Assembly: GCA_023260815.1 (NCBI GenBank)
Contig: JALQUE010000425.1
Location: 1-39,256 of the forward strand
Direction of reading: 5' to 3'
Source: Roseovarius sp.
Lineage (GTDB): Bacteria > Pseudomonadota > Alphaproteobacteria > Rhodobacterales > Rhodobacteraceae
Length of the DNA: 39,256 nucleotides
In this document: piece after piece, positions 7,915-15,243 of the stretch
Position numbering within the stretch: position 1 is the first letter of the stretch
How the letters are laid out: the number at the start of each line of letters is the position of its first letter
Made by a program: the position numbers and the translations under genes
The notes under the pieces: generated by a model
What the model saw: only the letters and a program-made list of their open reading frames with translations
Databases searched by the model: none
Told to the model about the DNA's origin: nothing

Positions 7915-9587
7915 CAGGCTTTCTCCTCCTCGCCTTCCAGCCAGCTGCGGAGGATTTCAACGGTTTCTTCCTGACGGTCTTCTATCATTGCCCTCAGCCG
8001 GGCCACGGGATCTTCCTCGGGGCTGGCCAGGGTGGGTACGTCGCCGCTGCGAGTCCCGCCTCGGCCTGTGTCACCCGAAACCAGCGACAATCGCCCATCA
8101 TCGAAATCGCCATCATCAATCTCACCGGTCAGTGCCTCCCCCGGAAGGATCCTGTCCGCCGGCTGCGCCACTGGGCCAGACAGCGCCGCCACTGGCGCTG
8201 CACTGGGCCGGGCAAGGATGGGCCGCACCACGAACAACCCCAGGATCAACGCCACGATGGCCAGAACCGCCGCCTGCAAAAGTGACATGACGTCCAGCGC
8301 CATAGCCTCGAGAAACGATGCTTCGGCGAGCGTGCCCTGAGGGATGGCCGGTTGAAACTCCAGTGTTTTGATGGTGATCACATCTCCACGGGTCTCATCA
8401 AAACCCACGGCCGACGCCACCAGATCCCGCAGCGCGCCCATTTCCTCTTCCGATCTTGGCTCATACGTCTCGGCCCCGTCCGCGGTCGTCGCCATCGATC
8501 CGTTGACCAGAACCGCCACCGTCAGACGCCTGATCGCCCCGGGCTGCATGATGACCTCGCGTTCGGTTTCCGAAACCTCGTAATTCACCCGTTCGCGCGT
8601 CTGCGAGGATTGACTGTTGGAGGTATCCCCCCCCGCCGCGTCTCCATCCGGCAGGTTGGAGGCAACCGTCACATCGCCGCCGCCCTGATCCGTCGCCGTG
8701 TCCGACCTTTCCTCGGTATCGGTGCTGATCGCCACCCGGCTTTGCGGATCGACACGCCGCTCACGCAGCGATTCGGATTGCGTTACCGTGTCGACACTGA
8801 CCTCCACCACGGCATTGCCGCGCCCGACACGCGCCTCCAGCAACCGCTCCACGCGCTGGCGCATCGTCTCTGCGCGGTCGTCGGTCGCATTGGCGGGCGG
8901 ATCGTCCACAGCCCCGATCAGCCCGCCTGATCCGTCGATCACCGACACATCCTCGGGCGCCAGCCCCGCCACGGCGGAAGCCACCAGAAACTGCAGGGCG
9001 CGCGCGTGTTTGCCGCTCACAGCCCCCGGCGCGGCACTGATCATCACCGAGGCCGTCGGCTGCACATTGCGCTGAAACGGGTTCGAGCCTGTCGTTGCAA
9101 TATGGACCCGGGCGCTGCTGATCGCGGGATGCGACGTGATCGTCCGCGCCAGTTCGCCCTCCTTTGCGCGCCAATAGGCTGCATCGAACATCTGCGAGGT
9201 CGTGCCGAATCCCGACAACCCGTCCAGCAATTCATAGCCCTTCGCGGATGTCGCCGGCAGGCCTTCGGTGGCCAGCGTCATACGCAGCGTGTCGCGTTGC
9301 GCCGCATCCACGAAAATCGCCCCGCCGCGCACCTCATAGGCCACACCGCGTTGCTCGAGTGCTGTCACCACCTCACCTGCGGCACTGCTTTCCAGCCCGG
9401 AATACAACAGCTCCAAACTGGGGGTCGACGCCATGCGGCCCAAGGCCAGAACGGCCGCGAACATCCCGAGGCTGGCAAGAATCACGATAATGCGACGGCG
9501 CGGTTCAAGCGCATTCCAAACGGTTCCGATCTGCTGCAAGTCTTCGCCTCCTGTTCCCGGCTTTCTGCCGGACGTCTGAGCCATCAT
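7914..9587 (-). CDS. fliF: Flagellar MS-ring protein FliF
   Basis: FliF builds the inner-membrane MS ring on which the motor and export gate assemble. The 557 aa protein has an N-terminal membrane segment (about 34-52) and the YscJ-like ring domain (LYSGLESSAAGEVVTALEQRGVAYEVRGGAIFVDA, EGLPATSAKGYELLD, and RAKEGELARTITSHPAISSARVHIA). It then has the ring-building/collar region, a second membrane segment (about 443-462) and an acidic C-terminal tail for C-ring contact. Starts at 9587 and 9584 (adjacent ATGs) cannot be separated. It heads fliF-fliH-fliN-fliP and is divergent from fliL across 75 bases. No fliG follows it, unlike in Caulobacter. Confidence 0.95.
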   Translation of the reverse strand: MMAQTSGRKPGTGGEDLQQIGTVWNALEPRRRIIVILASLGMFAAVLALGRMASTPSLELLYSGLESSAAGEVVTALEQRGVAYEVRGGAIFVDAAQRDTLRMTLATEGLPATSAKGYELLDGLSGFGTTSQMFDAAYWRAKEGELARTITSHPAISSARVHIATTGSNPFQRNVQPTASVMISAAPGAVSGKHARALQFLVASAVAGLAPEDVSVIDGSGGLIGAVDDPPANATDDRAETMRQRVERLLEARVGRGNAVVEVSVDTVTQSESLRERRVDPQSRVAISTDTEERSDTATDQGGGDVTVASNLPDGDAAGGDTSNSQSSQTRERVNYEVSETEREVIMQPGAIRRLTVAVLVNGSMATTADGAETYEPRSEEEMGALRDLVASAVGFDETRGDVITIKTLEFQPAIPQGTLAEASFLEAMALDVMSLLQAAVLAIVALILGLFVVRPILARPSAAPVAALSGPVAQPADRILPGEALTGEIDDGDFDDGRLSLVSGDTGRGGTRSGDVPTLASPEEDPVARLRAMIEDRQEETVEILRSWLEGEEEKA

Positions 9588-9600
9588 TGACCGAACAGCC

Positions 9601-9615
9601 TTAACAATCGGTTAG
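9601..9615. promoter_or_regulatory. CtrA-type box between fliF and fliL
   Basis: The bases read TTAA-N7-TTAG on the plus strand, one mismatch from TTAA-N7-TTAA. A CTATAG at 9627-9632 begins 11 bases after the box and could be the -10 element for fliL, whose ATG is 47 bases downstream of the box. For fliF the box is only 13 bases from the start codon, so fliF may depend on another element or be controlled differently. Confidence 0.55.
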
Positions 9616-9662
9616 TTCATCGGCGGCTATAGTCGGTCTTGGATCAGTTTCAGGAACAGACC

Positions 9663-10160
9663 ATGGCCATCACCGAAGACCCCGTTTCTCAAGACACCGG
9701 CAAACGATCGAAACTGCCGCTTATCCTTGGCTGCGTCCTGGCCTTGTCCGGGGCGGGGGCGGGCTTTTATGCGGTGCAATCGGGCCTTTTGCTTGGGGGG
9801 TCTGCCCCGGACGCGGATCAAGCCGTCATACCTGACGCCGCGCATGTCACCGCGATGCCCGATGTGGCTTTCGTGCCCATAGATCCCATCGTTATTTCGC
9901 TAAGCAACGCAGGCGGCCCCGGCCATCTGCGGTTTCGTGCGCAGCTCGAGGTGCCAAGCACCTACGCCGCTGAGGTCGGTCGCCTGATGCCGCGCGTGGT
10001 CGATGTGCTCAACAGCTATCTGCGGGCCATCCAGCTGGAGGATGTTCGCGAACCATCGGCCCTGGTCCGAATGCGGGCGCAAATGCTGCGCCGTGTGCAG
10101 ATCGTCACCGGGGGTGGGCGTGTAAACGACCTCCTGATCATGGAATTCGTACTGAACTGA
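9663..10160 (+). CDS. fliL: Flagellar basal-body protein FliL (first copy)
   Basis: FliL is a single-pass inner-membrane protein that surrounds the stator and supports its function. The 165 aa protein has a short cytoplasmic N-terminus, a membrane segment (about 17-40, LPLILGCVLALSGAGAGFYA) and a periplasmic domain. FliL-type features are VAFVPIDPIVISLSNAGGPGHLRFRAQLEV, a helix LMPRVVDVLNSYLRAIQLEDV, and the closing VNDLLIMEFVLN. The ATG at 9663 is chosen over a TTG at 9639 because AGGA at 9652-9655 is correctly spaced. It leads a ten-gene plus-strand operon through the fliJ-like gene. A second FliL-family gene lies at 19607-20113. Confidence 0.85.
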   Translation: MAITEDPVSQDTGKRSKLPLILGCVLALSGAGAGFYAVQSGLLLGGSAPDADQAVIPDAAHVTAMPDVAFVPIDPIVISLSNAGGPGHLRFRAQLEVPSTYAAEVGRLMPRVVDVLNSYLRAIQLEDVREPSALVRMRAQMLRRVQIVTGGGRVNDLLIMEFVLN

Positions 10161-10167
10161 GGACAAA

Positions 10168-10575
10168 ATGCAGACAATTGCTGATATTCTTCTTGTCGCG
10201 GGCGCTTTGGGGGCGGGGTTTTATTGCTACATCCTGGCCCGGCGTCTGGCGCGGCTCAACGATCTGGAATCCGGCGTCGGTGCCGCTGTCGCGGTTCTGT
10301 CTGCGCAGGTCGATGATCTGACCAAAGCGCTGGCTGCGGCGCAAACCACCGCCGATACGTCAACGCATTCTCTCGATGGGCTGACAGACAGGGCCGAAAG
10401 TGCGGCCAAGCGATTGGAATTGCTGGTCGCCTCCATGCATGACCTGCCCGCGCATCCCCCCGCCGCCGAACCGCGCAAACCTGTGCAGAATGGGCAGAAT
10501 GTGCAGGATGTGCAGGATGGACAGGATGCGCCCGTGTTCCGCCGTCATCGCGATGATCTGGACGCGGCCTCGTGA
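10168..10575 (+). CDS. Small single-pass membrane protein of the fliL-motA operon
   Basis: The 135 aa product has an N-terminal membrane segment (about 4-23, IADILLVAGALGAGFYCYIL) followed by a basic patch (ARRLARL). A helical, probably coiled-coil stretch (about 30-90) is rich in Ala, Leu, Asp and Ser. The C-terminal tail is proline-rich, then has the repeated VQNGQNVQDVQDGQD, and ends in a charged RRHRDDLD. I do not recognise a catalytic motif. From memory, similar one-pass proteins sit between fliL and the MotE-like gene in other alphaproteobacteria (possibly the DUF6468 type), but this is unverified. It is seven bases after fliL, and its TGA overlaps the next ATG by one base, so a motor-related role is an inference from context. 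Confidence 0.7.
   Translation: MQTIADILLVAGALGAGFYCYILARRLARLNDLESGVGAAVAVLSAQVDDLTKALAAAQTTADTSTHSLDGLTDRAESAAKRLELLVASMHDLPAHPPAAEPRKPVQNGQNVQDVQDGQDAPVFRRHRDDLDAAS
10483..10527 (+). repeat. Five 9-base tandem repeats in frame
   Basis: Five imperfect 9-base units (GTGCAGAAT, GGGCAGAAT, GTGCAGGAT twice, GGACAGGAT) encode VQN-GQN-VQD-VQD-GQD. Nine bases keep the reading frame, so copy-number changes would lengthen or shorten the tail without frameshifting. Confidence 0.9.
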
Positions 10576-11186
10576 TGTCCGGCACATCGCGCAAACTCGC
10601 CCGGCGCCGGTCGCGCACACGCGGCACGCTCGTTGTCATCGCCATCTTGCTGGTCTCGTCGGCGGTGATCCGTCTGGGGTCCGGCGCGGGGTCTGCGTTC
10701 GCGCTTGCGCCGGACGCCAAACAGATCTCGCCCTCGGACACCGCGTCAGCCTCCCAGTCGCAGGGATGCGAGCCAGACCCTGACCTGAAACAGATTTTGC
10801 AGGCTTTTGACGCCCGCGAATCGCGTATCGAGCAGGCCGAGGCGGCGCTGCGGGACCGGATGCAGGCGTTGACCATCGCGGATCGCGAAGTCAGCAGCAA
10901 ACTGGCGGAACTCACCGATGCCGAAGCACGATTGCGGGACACCATCGCGATCGCCGAATCGGCTGCAGACACCGATATCGATCGCCTGACGCAGGTCTAC
11001 GAAGCCATGAAACCCAAGCAGGCCGCCGCTCTGTTCGAGCAGATGGACCCGAATTTTGCCGCGGGCTTCCTTGGCCGCATGCGCCCCGAGGCTGCGGCGG
11101 GCATCATGGCCAGCCTTGCGCCCGACGTGGCCCATATGTTCAGCGTGGTGATCGCCGGCCGCAATGCGGGGGCGCCCAAAGAATGA
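10575..11186 (+). CDS. MotE-like flagellar protein
   Basis: The 203 aa protein has a basic N-terminus, a membrane segment or uncleaved signal (about 17-40, TLVVIAILLVSSAVIRLGSG), and a coiled coil (about 70-135, QAFDARESRIEQAEAALRD onward). The C-terminal helical domain (DRLTQVYEAMKPKQAAALFEQMDPNFAAGFLGRMRPEAAAGIMASL) resembles the MgtE N-terminal type found in MotE. In Sinorhizobium, MotE is a periplasmic chaperone for the motor protein MotC. The role here is inferred from that family and from its place directly before motA. The ATG at 10575 overlaps the upstream stop (TGATG); a GTG at 10572 is also possible. Confidence 0.75.
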   Translation: MSGTSRKLARRRSRTRGTLVVIAILLVSSAVIRLGSGAGSAFALAPDAKQISPSDTASASQSQGCEPDPDLKQILQAFDARESRIEQAEAALRDRMQALTIADREVSSKLAELTDAEARLRDTIAIAESAADTDIDRLTQVYEAMKPKQAAALFEQMDPNFAAGFLGRMRPEAAAGIMASLAPDVAHMFSVVIAGRNAGAPKE

Positions 11187-11196
11187 TCTCCGCGCT

Positions 11197-11211
11197 TCAG
11201 CCATTTCTTAA
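11197..11211 (+). promoter_or_regulatory. Weak CtrA-type box upstream of motA
   Basis: The bases read TCAG-N7-TTAA followed by CC, two mismatches from TTAA-N7-TTAA, and end 46 bases before the motA ATG. It resembles the box at 24202-24217 (TTCA.CCA...C-TTAACC). It lies in a 71-base gap inside the fliL operon and could give motA extra transcription. Confidence 0.3.
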
Positions 11212-11257
11212 CCTGCGCATGCGACCCTGACCGCCTGTCTATTAGGGGAAGCTTTGG

Positions 11258-12127
11258 ATGCTTGGAATCGTTGGTATTGTCACCATTTTCGTCATGGTGT
11301 TCGGCGGCTACATGGCTGCGGGCGGCAAGTTCGGTATCATCCTCAAGGCGCTGCCTTTCGAAATGATGATGATCCTTGGTGCCGCGATCGGTGCGTTTCT
11401 CATCAGCAATGACATGTCGGCTGTGAAACACACGATCAAGGACATCGGCAAGGTCTTCAAGGGGCCGAAATGGAAGCCCGCTGATTATCGGGATCTACTC
11501 TGTCTGCTGTTCGAACTGATCCGCCTCGCCCGGCAGAATCCCGTTGCGATCGAGGAACATATCGAAGCACCGGACAGCTCTTCGATTTTTGGGAAATACC
11601 CCAAGATTCTCGCAGATCACGAGGCGGTTGCCCTGATCAGCGACACGTTGCGCTCTGCTTCGATGAACTACGATGACCCTCATCAGGTCGAGGAGGTTCT
11701 TGAAAAAAGGATGGAAGCCAACCAGCATCACGCCCTCCATTCCAGCCACGCGCTTCAGACGATGGCGGACGGCCTCCCGGCCCTTGGGATCGTCGCGGCC
11801 GTTCTTGGTGTGATCAAGACCATGGCATCGATCGATCAGCCACCGGAAATCCTCGGCAAGATGATCGGCGGCGCCCTTGTCGGGACATTTCTGGGGGTAT
11901 TTCTGGCCTATGGTTTCGTCGGGCCTTTCGCCGGCAAGGTCAAGGCCGTGGTCGAGGAAGACGCCCATTTTTACCAACTCATCCGCGAGGTGTTGGTGGC
12001 AAACCTCCACAACCATGCCACCAACATCTGCATCGAAGTTGGCCGCCAGAACACCCCGCACCACTGCCGGCCCAGTTTCTCTGATCTCGAAGAGGCCCTG
12101 AAATCCGTCAAGCAGGATGCGGCATGA
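11258..12127 (+). CDS. motA: Flagellar stator protein MotA
   Basis: MotA forms the ring around the MotB dimer and contacts the rotor. The 289 aa protein shows the family start (MLGIVGIVTIFVMVFGGYMAAGGKFGIILKALPFEMMMILGAAIGAFLI, two membrane segments). It has a cytoplasmic domain with KYPKILADHEAVALISDTLRSAS, and the third and fourth membrane segments carry the conserved proline region LPALGIVAAVLGVIKTM and GGALVGTFLGVFLAYGFVGPFA. Length is normal. An AGGGGAAG ribosome-binding region precedes the ATG. The stop overlaps the next gene's ATG (ATGA), linking it to the 741 aa periplasmic protein. Confidence 0.96.
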   Translation: MLGIVGIVTIFVMVFGGYMAAGGKFGIILKALPFEMMMILGAAIGAFLISNDMSAVKHTIKDIGKVFKGPKWKPADYRDLLCLLFELIRLARQNPVAIEEHIEAPDSSSIFGKYPKILADHEAVALISDTLRSASMNYDDPHQVEEVLEKRMEANQHHALHSSHALQTMADGLPALGIVAAVLGVIKTMASIDQPPEILGKMIGGALVGTFLGVFLAYGFVGPFAGKVKAVVEEDAHFYQLIREVLVANLHNHATNICIEVGRQNTPHHCRPSFSDLEEALKSVKQDAA

Positions 12128-14349
12128 TGCTCAGGGGCTTGTGCGCGATCCTCATTCTTCTCCCGGCGGCCGCCTTGTCCGATCCGATCACCGTCCGCTC
12201 AGGTGAGCATGACAGCTTCACCCGTCTGACGATACCGTTGCCGCAACGTGTCCCTTGGCGCGTCACACGCCGGAACCGTGTCGTCGACCTCTCTTTGCAG
12301 GGACTGACCGCCACTCTTGATACAAGTGCCGTCTTCAGCCGCATCTCCGGCACCCGCCTCGCCGGCATCACAGCGTCGGAGACCGGGCTGCGACTGGACC
12401 TTGCCTGCGAGTGCGAGGTGTCGGGATTCTGGCATGGCGGTACTTTGTTGGTGGTGGATATTCAGGATGCGGTCACCCAAACCGCAGTTCGTCCTGATAC
12501 CGCGTCTGTTTCGTACGATCCGTACACACCTCCCGCCTCCGCCGCAGCCGCGTTGACGATCCGGAAAATGCCCGTAAACCCTGCGCAACCACCTCGCGAA
12601 ATCGCCGCCACACCAGAAGGTTTCGAGGCCGAGGCGCTTGACGAAATGCGCGACACCCTCCTCGTTCAGTTGGGTCGGGCAGCCTCTCAAGGCCTTCTGG
12701 AACCACGAAAATCCGGGATCATCGAAACCAGCAACCCCCCCCCAGCCCCGCTTGAAACACCATCCCAAACGCCCGTTTCGCAAGCGGCCATTCACAACAT
12801 CAACCTGCGTGCCGAAACAAGCATGGACCGGGAATTCGTCAAGCTGATCGAAGAAAACCTGCCCGGTTTACCGACGCCGAACTGTATCCCCGACCACCAG
12901 CTAAACATCCGCGAATGGGCGGATGACAGGCCGATCTGGTCTCAAATTGGGCCATTGCGCGCCAATTTGACCAGTGAGACGGATAAAATAAACCCGAATG
13001 CAGCTCTCGATCTGGCGCGCGTCTATATTCATTTCGGCTTTGGCGCCGAAGCGATTGCCGTCCTGAATACCAGCCAGATCACGTCGCCCGACGCCCTCCT
13101 ATTGCGTGATCTCGCAACGATACTGGACCGTGGCTCCGTACCGGCGCCCAATCTTCTGTCCGATCAGATCAGCTGTCCTGGCGCGGCGGCTCTTTGGTCG
13201 GCACTCGCCGTTCCAAACCTGCCAATGGATCAGCCCATCGACAAGGACGCGATCCTTCTGGCTTTTGCGTCAATGCCATATCACTTGCGCGTCTACCTGG
13301 GTTCAGGGCTGGCACTGCGCTTCACCCGCGCCGAAGATCAGGACTCGGCACAGAAAATCCTGTCGATGATCGAACGCGGGCCACTTCCTGTACCGCCACC
13401 CGCTCGGCTTGCGCGTGCCGAGCTGAATCTTGCGTCGGGCTTGGACGAGGCCGCTCAGGCAATATTGGCGGAAGTCGCCGAAAGCAATTCGGAACCCTCT
13501 GCGGATGCGCTGATAAGAATTGTCGAAACGCATATCGATACGGGGCAAACCCTTTCGTTTGAGACAGCGCAGCTTGTAACCGCCTATGCCACGGAAAATC
13601 GTGATAGCCCTTTGGCCGGTGATCTGGCTTGGGCACAGGTTGCGGCCTTGTCGGCGTCTCATGCTTTTGATGAGGCCTTCGAAAATTTGCAGACGCTGGA
13701 AGCGCTCCTGCCCCCCGAACGGCCAGCAATACGGTCGATATTGGCAAGCCAGCTGACAGAACATGGGGATGATGTCGTGTTTCTGCGCCATGTTCTGGCG
13801 GGTGACCTTGGCCCGCCCTCGACGCTGTCGGCGACAAGTGCCAATGCACTGGCCGACAGGTTGTTGTCGCTTGGGTTTCCCGATCCTGCCCGCAGCCTGA
13901 TCGCGGCCCCCGCTTCGGATGCCGCCGCCGAGCGGGAAAGACAGCTTTTGCGCGCCCGCGCAGCGCTTGCCTTGGGCCGTCCGCGCCAAGCGGAGGTCGA
14001 TCTGCTCAACCGCACAGACAAGGCTGCAAACAGCCTTCGCGCCCGGGCGCGCAGCATGGTTGGTGAACACGGAGCAGCCAGTGAGTATTACGCGTCAGCT
14101 GATCAGCAGGCCGAGGCTTTGACCGAAGCGTGGATGGCCGAAAACTGGCCAGATCTTAGGGAGTCCGCCAATGCTGAAGTGTCTGATCTGGCCAACCTCA
14201 TGACGATGGAAGGCACGACACCGGACCTTGCGATTGATCAGGGCGTCCTCGCACGGAACCGAGCACTGCTTGAGAATAGCGACAGGATGCGCCGCACGGT
14301 CTCTGCTCTTCTCGACGCCAAACAGCCCCCGGCTTTGACCGAAAACTGA
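12124..14349 (+). CDS. Large secreted flagellar-locus protein, unknown family
   Basis: The 741 aa product begins with a signal peptide (about 1-19, cleaved before DPITVRSGEHD). A beta-rich region to about residue 115 (HDSFTRLTIPLPQRVPWRVTRRNRVVDLSL; CECEVSGFWHGGTLLVVDIQD) recalls AMIN-type modules. Next come a proline-rich linker (about 120-220) and about 500 residues of Ala/Leu-rich helices compatible with TPR-like repeats, without a clean TPR consensus. I do not recognise the protein. It overlaps motA by ATGA and precedes a lytic transglycosylase and flhA, so it probably acts in the periplasm near the stator or cell wall. A MotC-like role is possible, since a MotE-like gene lies just upstream of motA, but no MotC similarity is claimed. 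Confidence 0.85.
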   Translation: MMLRGLCAILILLPAAALSDPITVRSGEHDSFTRLTIPLPQRVPWRVTRRNRVVDLSLQGLTATLDTSAVFSRISGTRLAGITASETGLRLDLACECEVSGFWHGGTLLVVDIQDAVTQTAVRPDTASVSYDPYTPPASAAAALTIRKMPVNPAQPPREIAATPEGFEAEALDEMRDTLLVQLGRAASQGLLEPRKSGIIETSNPPPAPLETPSQTPVSQAAIHNINLRAETSMDREFVKLIEENLPGLPTPNCIPDHQLNIREWADDRPIWSQIGPLRANLTSETDKINPNAALDLARVYIHFGFGAEAIAVLNTSQITSPDALLLRDLATILDRGSVPAPNLLSDQISCPGAAALWSALAVPNLPMDQPIDKDAILLAFASMPYHLRVYLGSGLALRFTRAEDQDSAQKILSMIERGPLPVPPPARLARAELNLASGLDEAAQAILAEVAESNSEPSADALIRIVETHIDTGQTLSFETAQLVTAYATENRDSPLAGDLAWAQVAALSASHAFDEAFENLQTLEALLPPERPAIRSILASQLTEHGDDVVFLRHVLAGDLGPPSTLSATSANALADRLLSLGFPDPARSLIAAPASDAAAERERQLLRARAALALGRPRQAEVDLLNRTDKAANSLRARARSMVGEHGAASEYYASADQQAEALTEAWMAENWPDLRESANAEVSDLANLMTMEGTTPDLAIDQGVLARNRALLENSDRMRRTVSALLDAKQPPALTEN

Positions 14350-14362
14350 ATGGAAACCTCCC

Positions 14363-14398
14363 CAGCTTACCAAATGTAAAGGTTGCAGACCTAAGCTG
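14363..14398. other. Inverted repeat after the 741 aa gene
   Basis: CAGCTTA (14363-14369) and TAAGCTG (14392-14398) are perfect 7-base arms around a 22-base centre. It starts 14 bases after the stop of the preceding gene. There is no T-run; it may be an operator or an RNA processing/stability structure. The rest of the 156-base gap contains the palindrome listed separately. Confidence 0.4.
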
Positions 14399-14480
14399 GA
14401 CCCAATGGCGTAGAACGCGCTTGTTCGAGGATGAAACCCTTGCCCCATGGAATGACCCGATGTGATGCGACCCGGTGTTT

Positions 14481-14498
14481 GCGGCCTTGCAAGGCCGC
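14481..14498 (+). promoter_or_regulatory. 18-base perfect palindrome over the probable ribosome-binding site of the transglycosylase gene
   Basis: GCGGCCT-TGCA-AGGCCGC is fully self-complementary and would fold in RNA as a 7-base GC-rich stem with a TGCA loop. Its 3' arm contains the only AAGG upstream of the ATG at 14506, so the folded form would hide the ribosome-binding site. This would lower translation of the transglycosylase; flhA would be less affected because it is reached through its own ATGA overlap. Confidence 0.5.
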
Positions 14499-14505
14499 TG
14501 ACTTA

Positions 14506-15243
14506 ATGAACCCCACCCACCGAAGGCTTAGCTATTTGGCAGCCGCAATTCTTTTTGCACTGTCTCTTGCGGCTCCTTCGACGGCGATCGCATCGACACC
14601 GCAAATATGCGACCAGGCCGCTTATCGCGCATCACAAGAAAGCGGCGTTCCGCTTGAGGTGCTGCGCACGATCACGCGCACCGAAACCGGCCGCGCCAAA
14701 AACGGTCGTCTGGAGCCATGGCCCTGGACCGTCAATATGGAGGGAAAGGGCCGCTGGTTCGCCACCGAAGACGAAGCGCGCGCATATGTCTTTCAGCACT
14801 TCAAGCGCGGTGCACGAAGTTTTGATGTCGGCTGTTTTCAGATCAACTATCGGTGGCACGGACAGGCCTTCAGTTCGATTGATCAGATGTTCGATCCGCT
14901 TATGAATGCCCGTTACGCCGCACAATTTCTCAAATCTCTCTATGGTGAAACCGGGAACTGGTCGAAAGCGGCGGGCAAATATCACTCCCGAACTCCCAGG
15001 TTTTCCGAAAGGTATCGTGCGCGGTTCGACAAGATCAGATCATCATTGTCGGATCAGCCCGTGTCAGCCGAGTCTGCAACCCTGCCTGCCTCTCACGGTG
15101 AGACAGATACAGCCGAAAAGACCCAAAATCGTTTCCCCCTTCTACAAAGTGGCGACATGCGTCGCTCACCGGGGTCTCTGGTCCCGCTCGACACTGGCAG
15201 AGCCGTGGCGCTGATCGGTCCTTCCAGGCAGGCGATGCAATGA
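14506..15243 (+). CDS. Periplasmic lytic transglycosylase (SLT family), flagellar
   Basis: The 245 aa protein has a signal peptide (about 1-30, ending TAIAS). It then has an SLT-type lysozyme-like domain: the catalytic Glu at about residue 60 in ITRTETGR, the VGCFQINYRWHG motif, an NARYAAQFLKSLYG helix, and the closing W-SKAAGKYHSRTP. The C-terminal 60 residues look disordered. Such enzymes cut peptidoglycan to let the rod pass. The FlgJ in this locus (28839-29129) lacks a muramidase domain, so this enzyme is the likely partner, like SltF of Rhodobacter sphaeroides. An in-frame ATG at 14431 is rejected because it would put a non-signal segment before the signal peptide. It overlaps flhA by ATGA. 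Confidence 0.85.
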   Translation: MNPTHRRLSYLAAAILFALSLAAPSTAIASTPQICDQAAYRASQESGVPLEVLRTITRTETGRAKNGRLEPWPWTVNMEGKGRWFATEDEARAYVFQHFKRGARSFDVGCFQINYRWHGQAFSSIDQMFDPLMNARYAAQFLKSLYGETGNWSKAAGKYHSRTPRFSERYRARFDKIRSSLSDQPVSAESATLPASHGETDTAEKTQNRFPLLQSGDMRRSPGSLVPLDTGRAVALIGPSRQAMQ

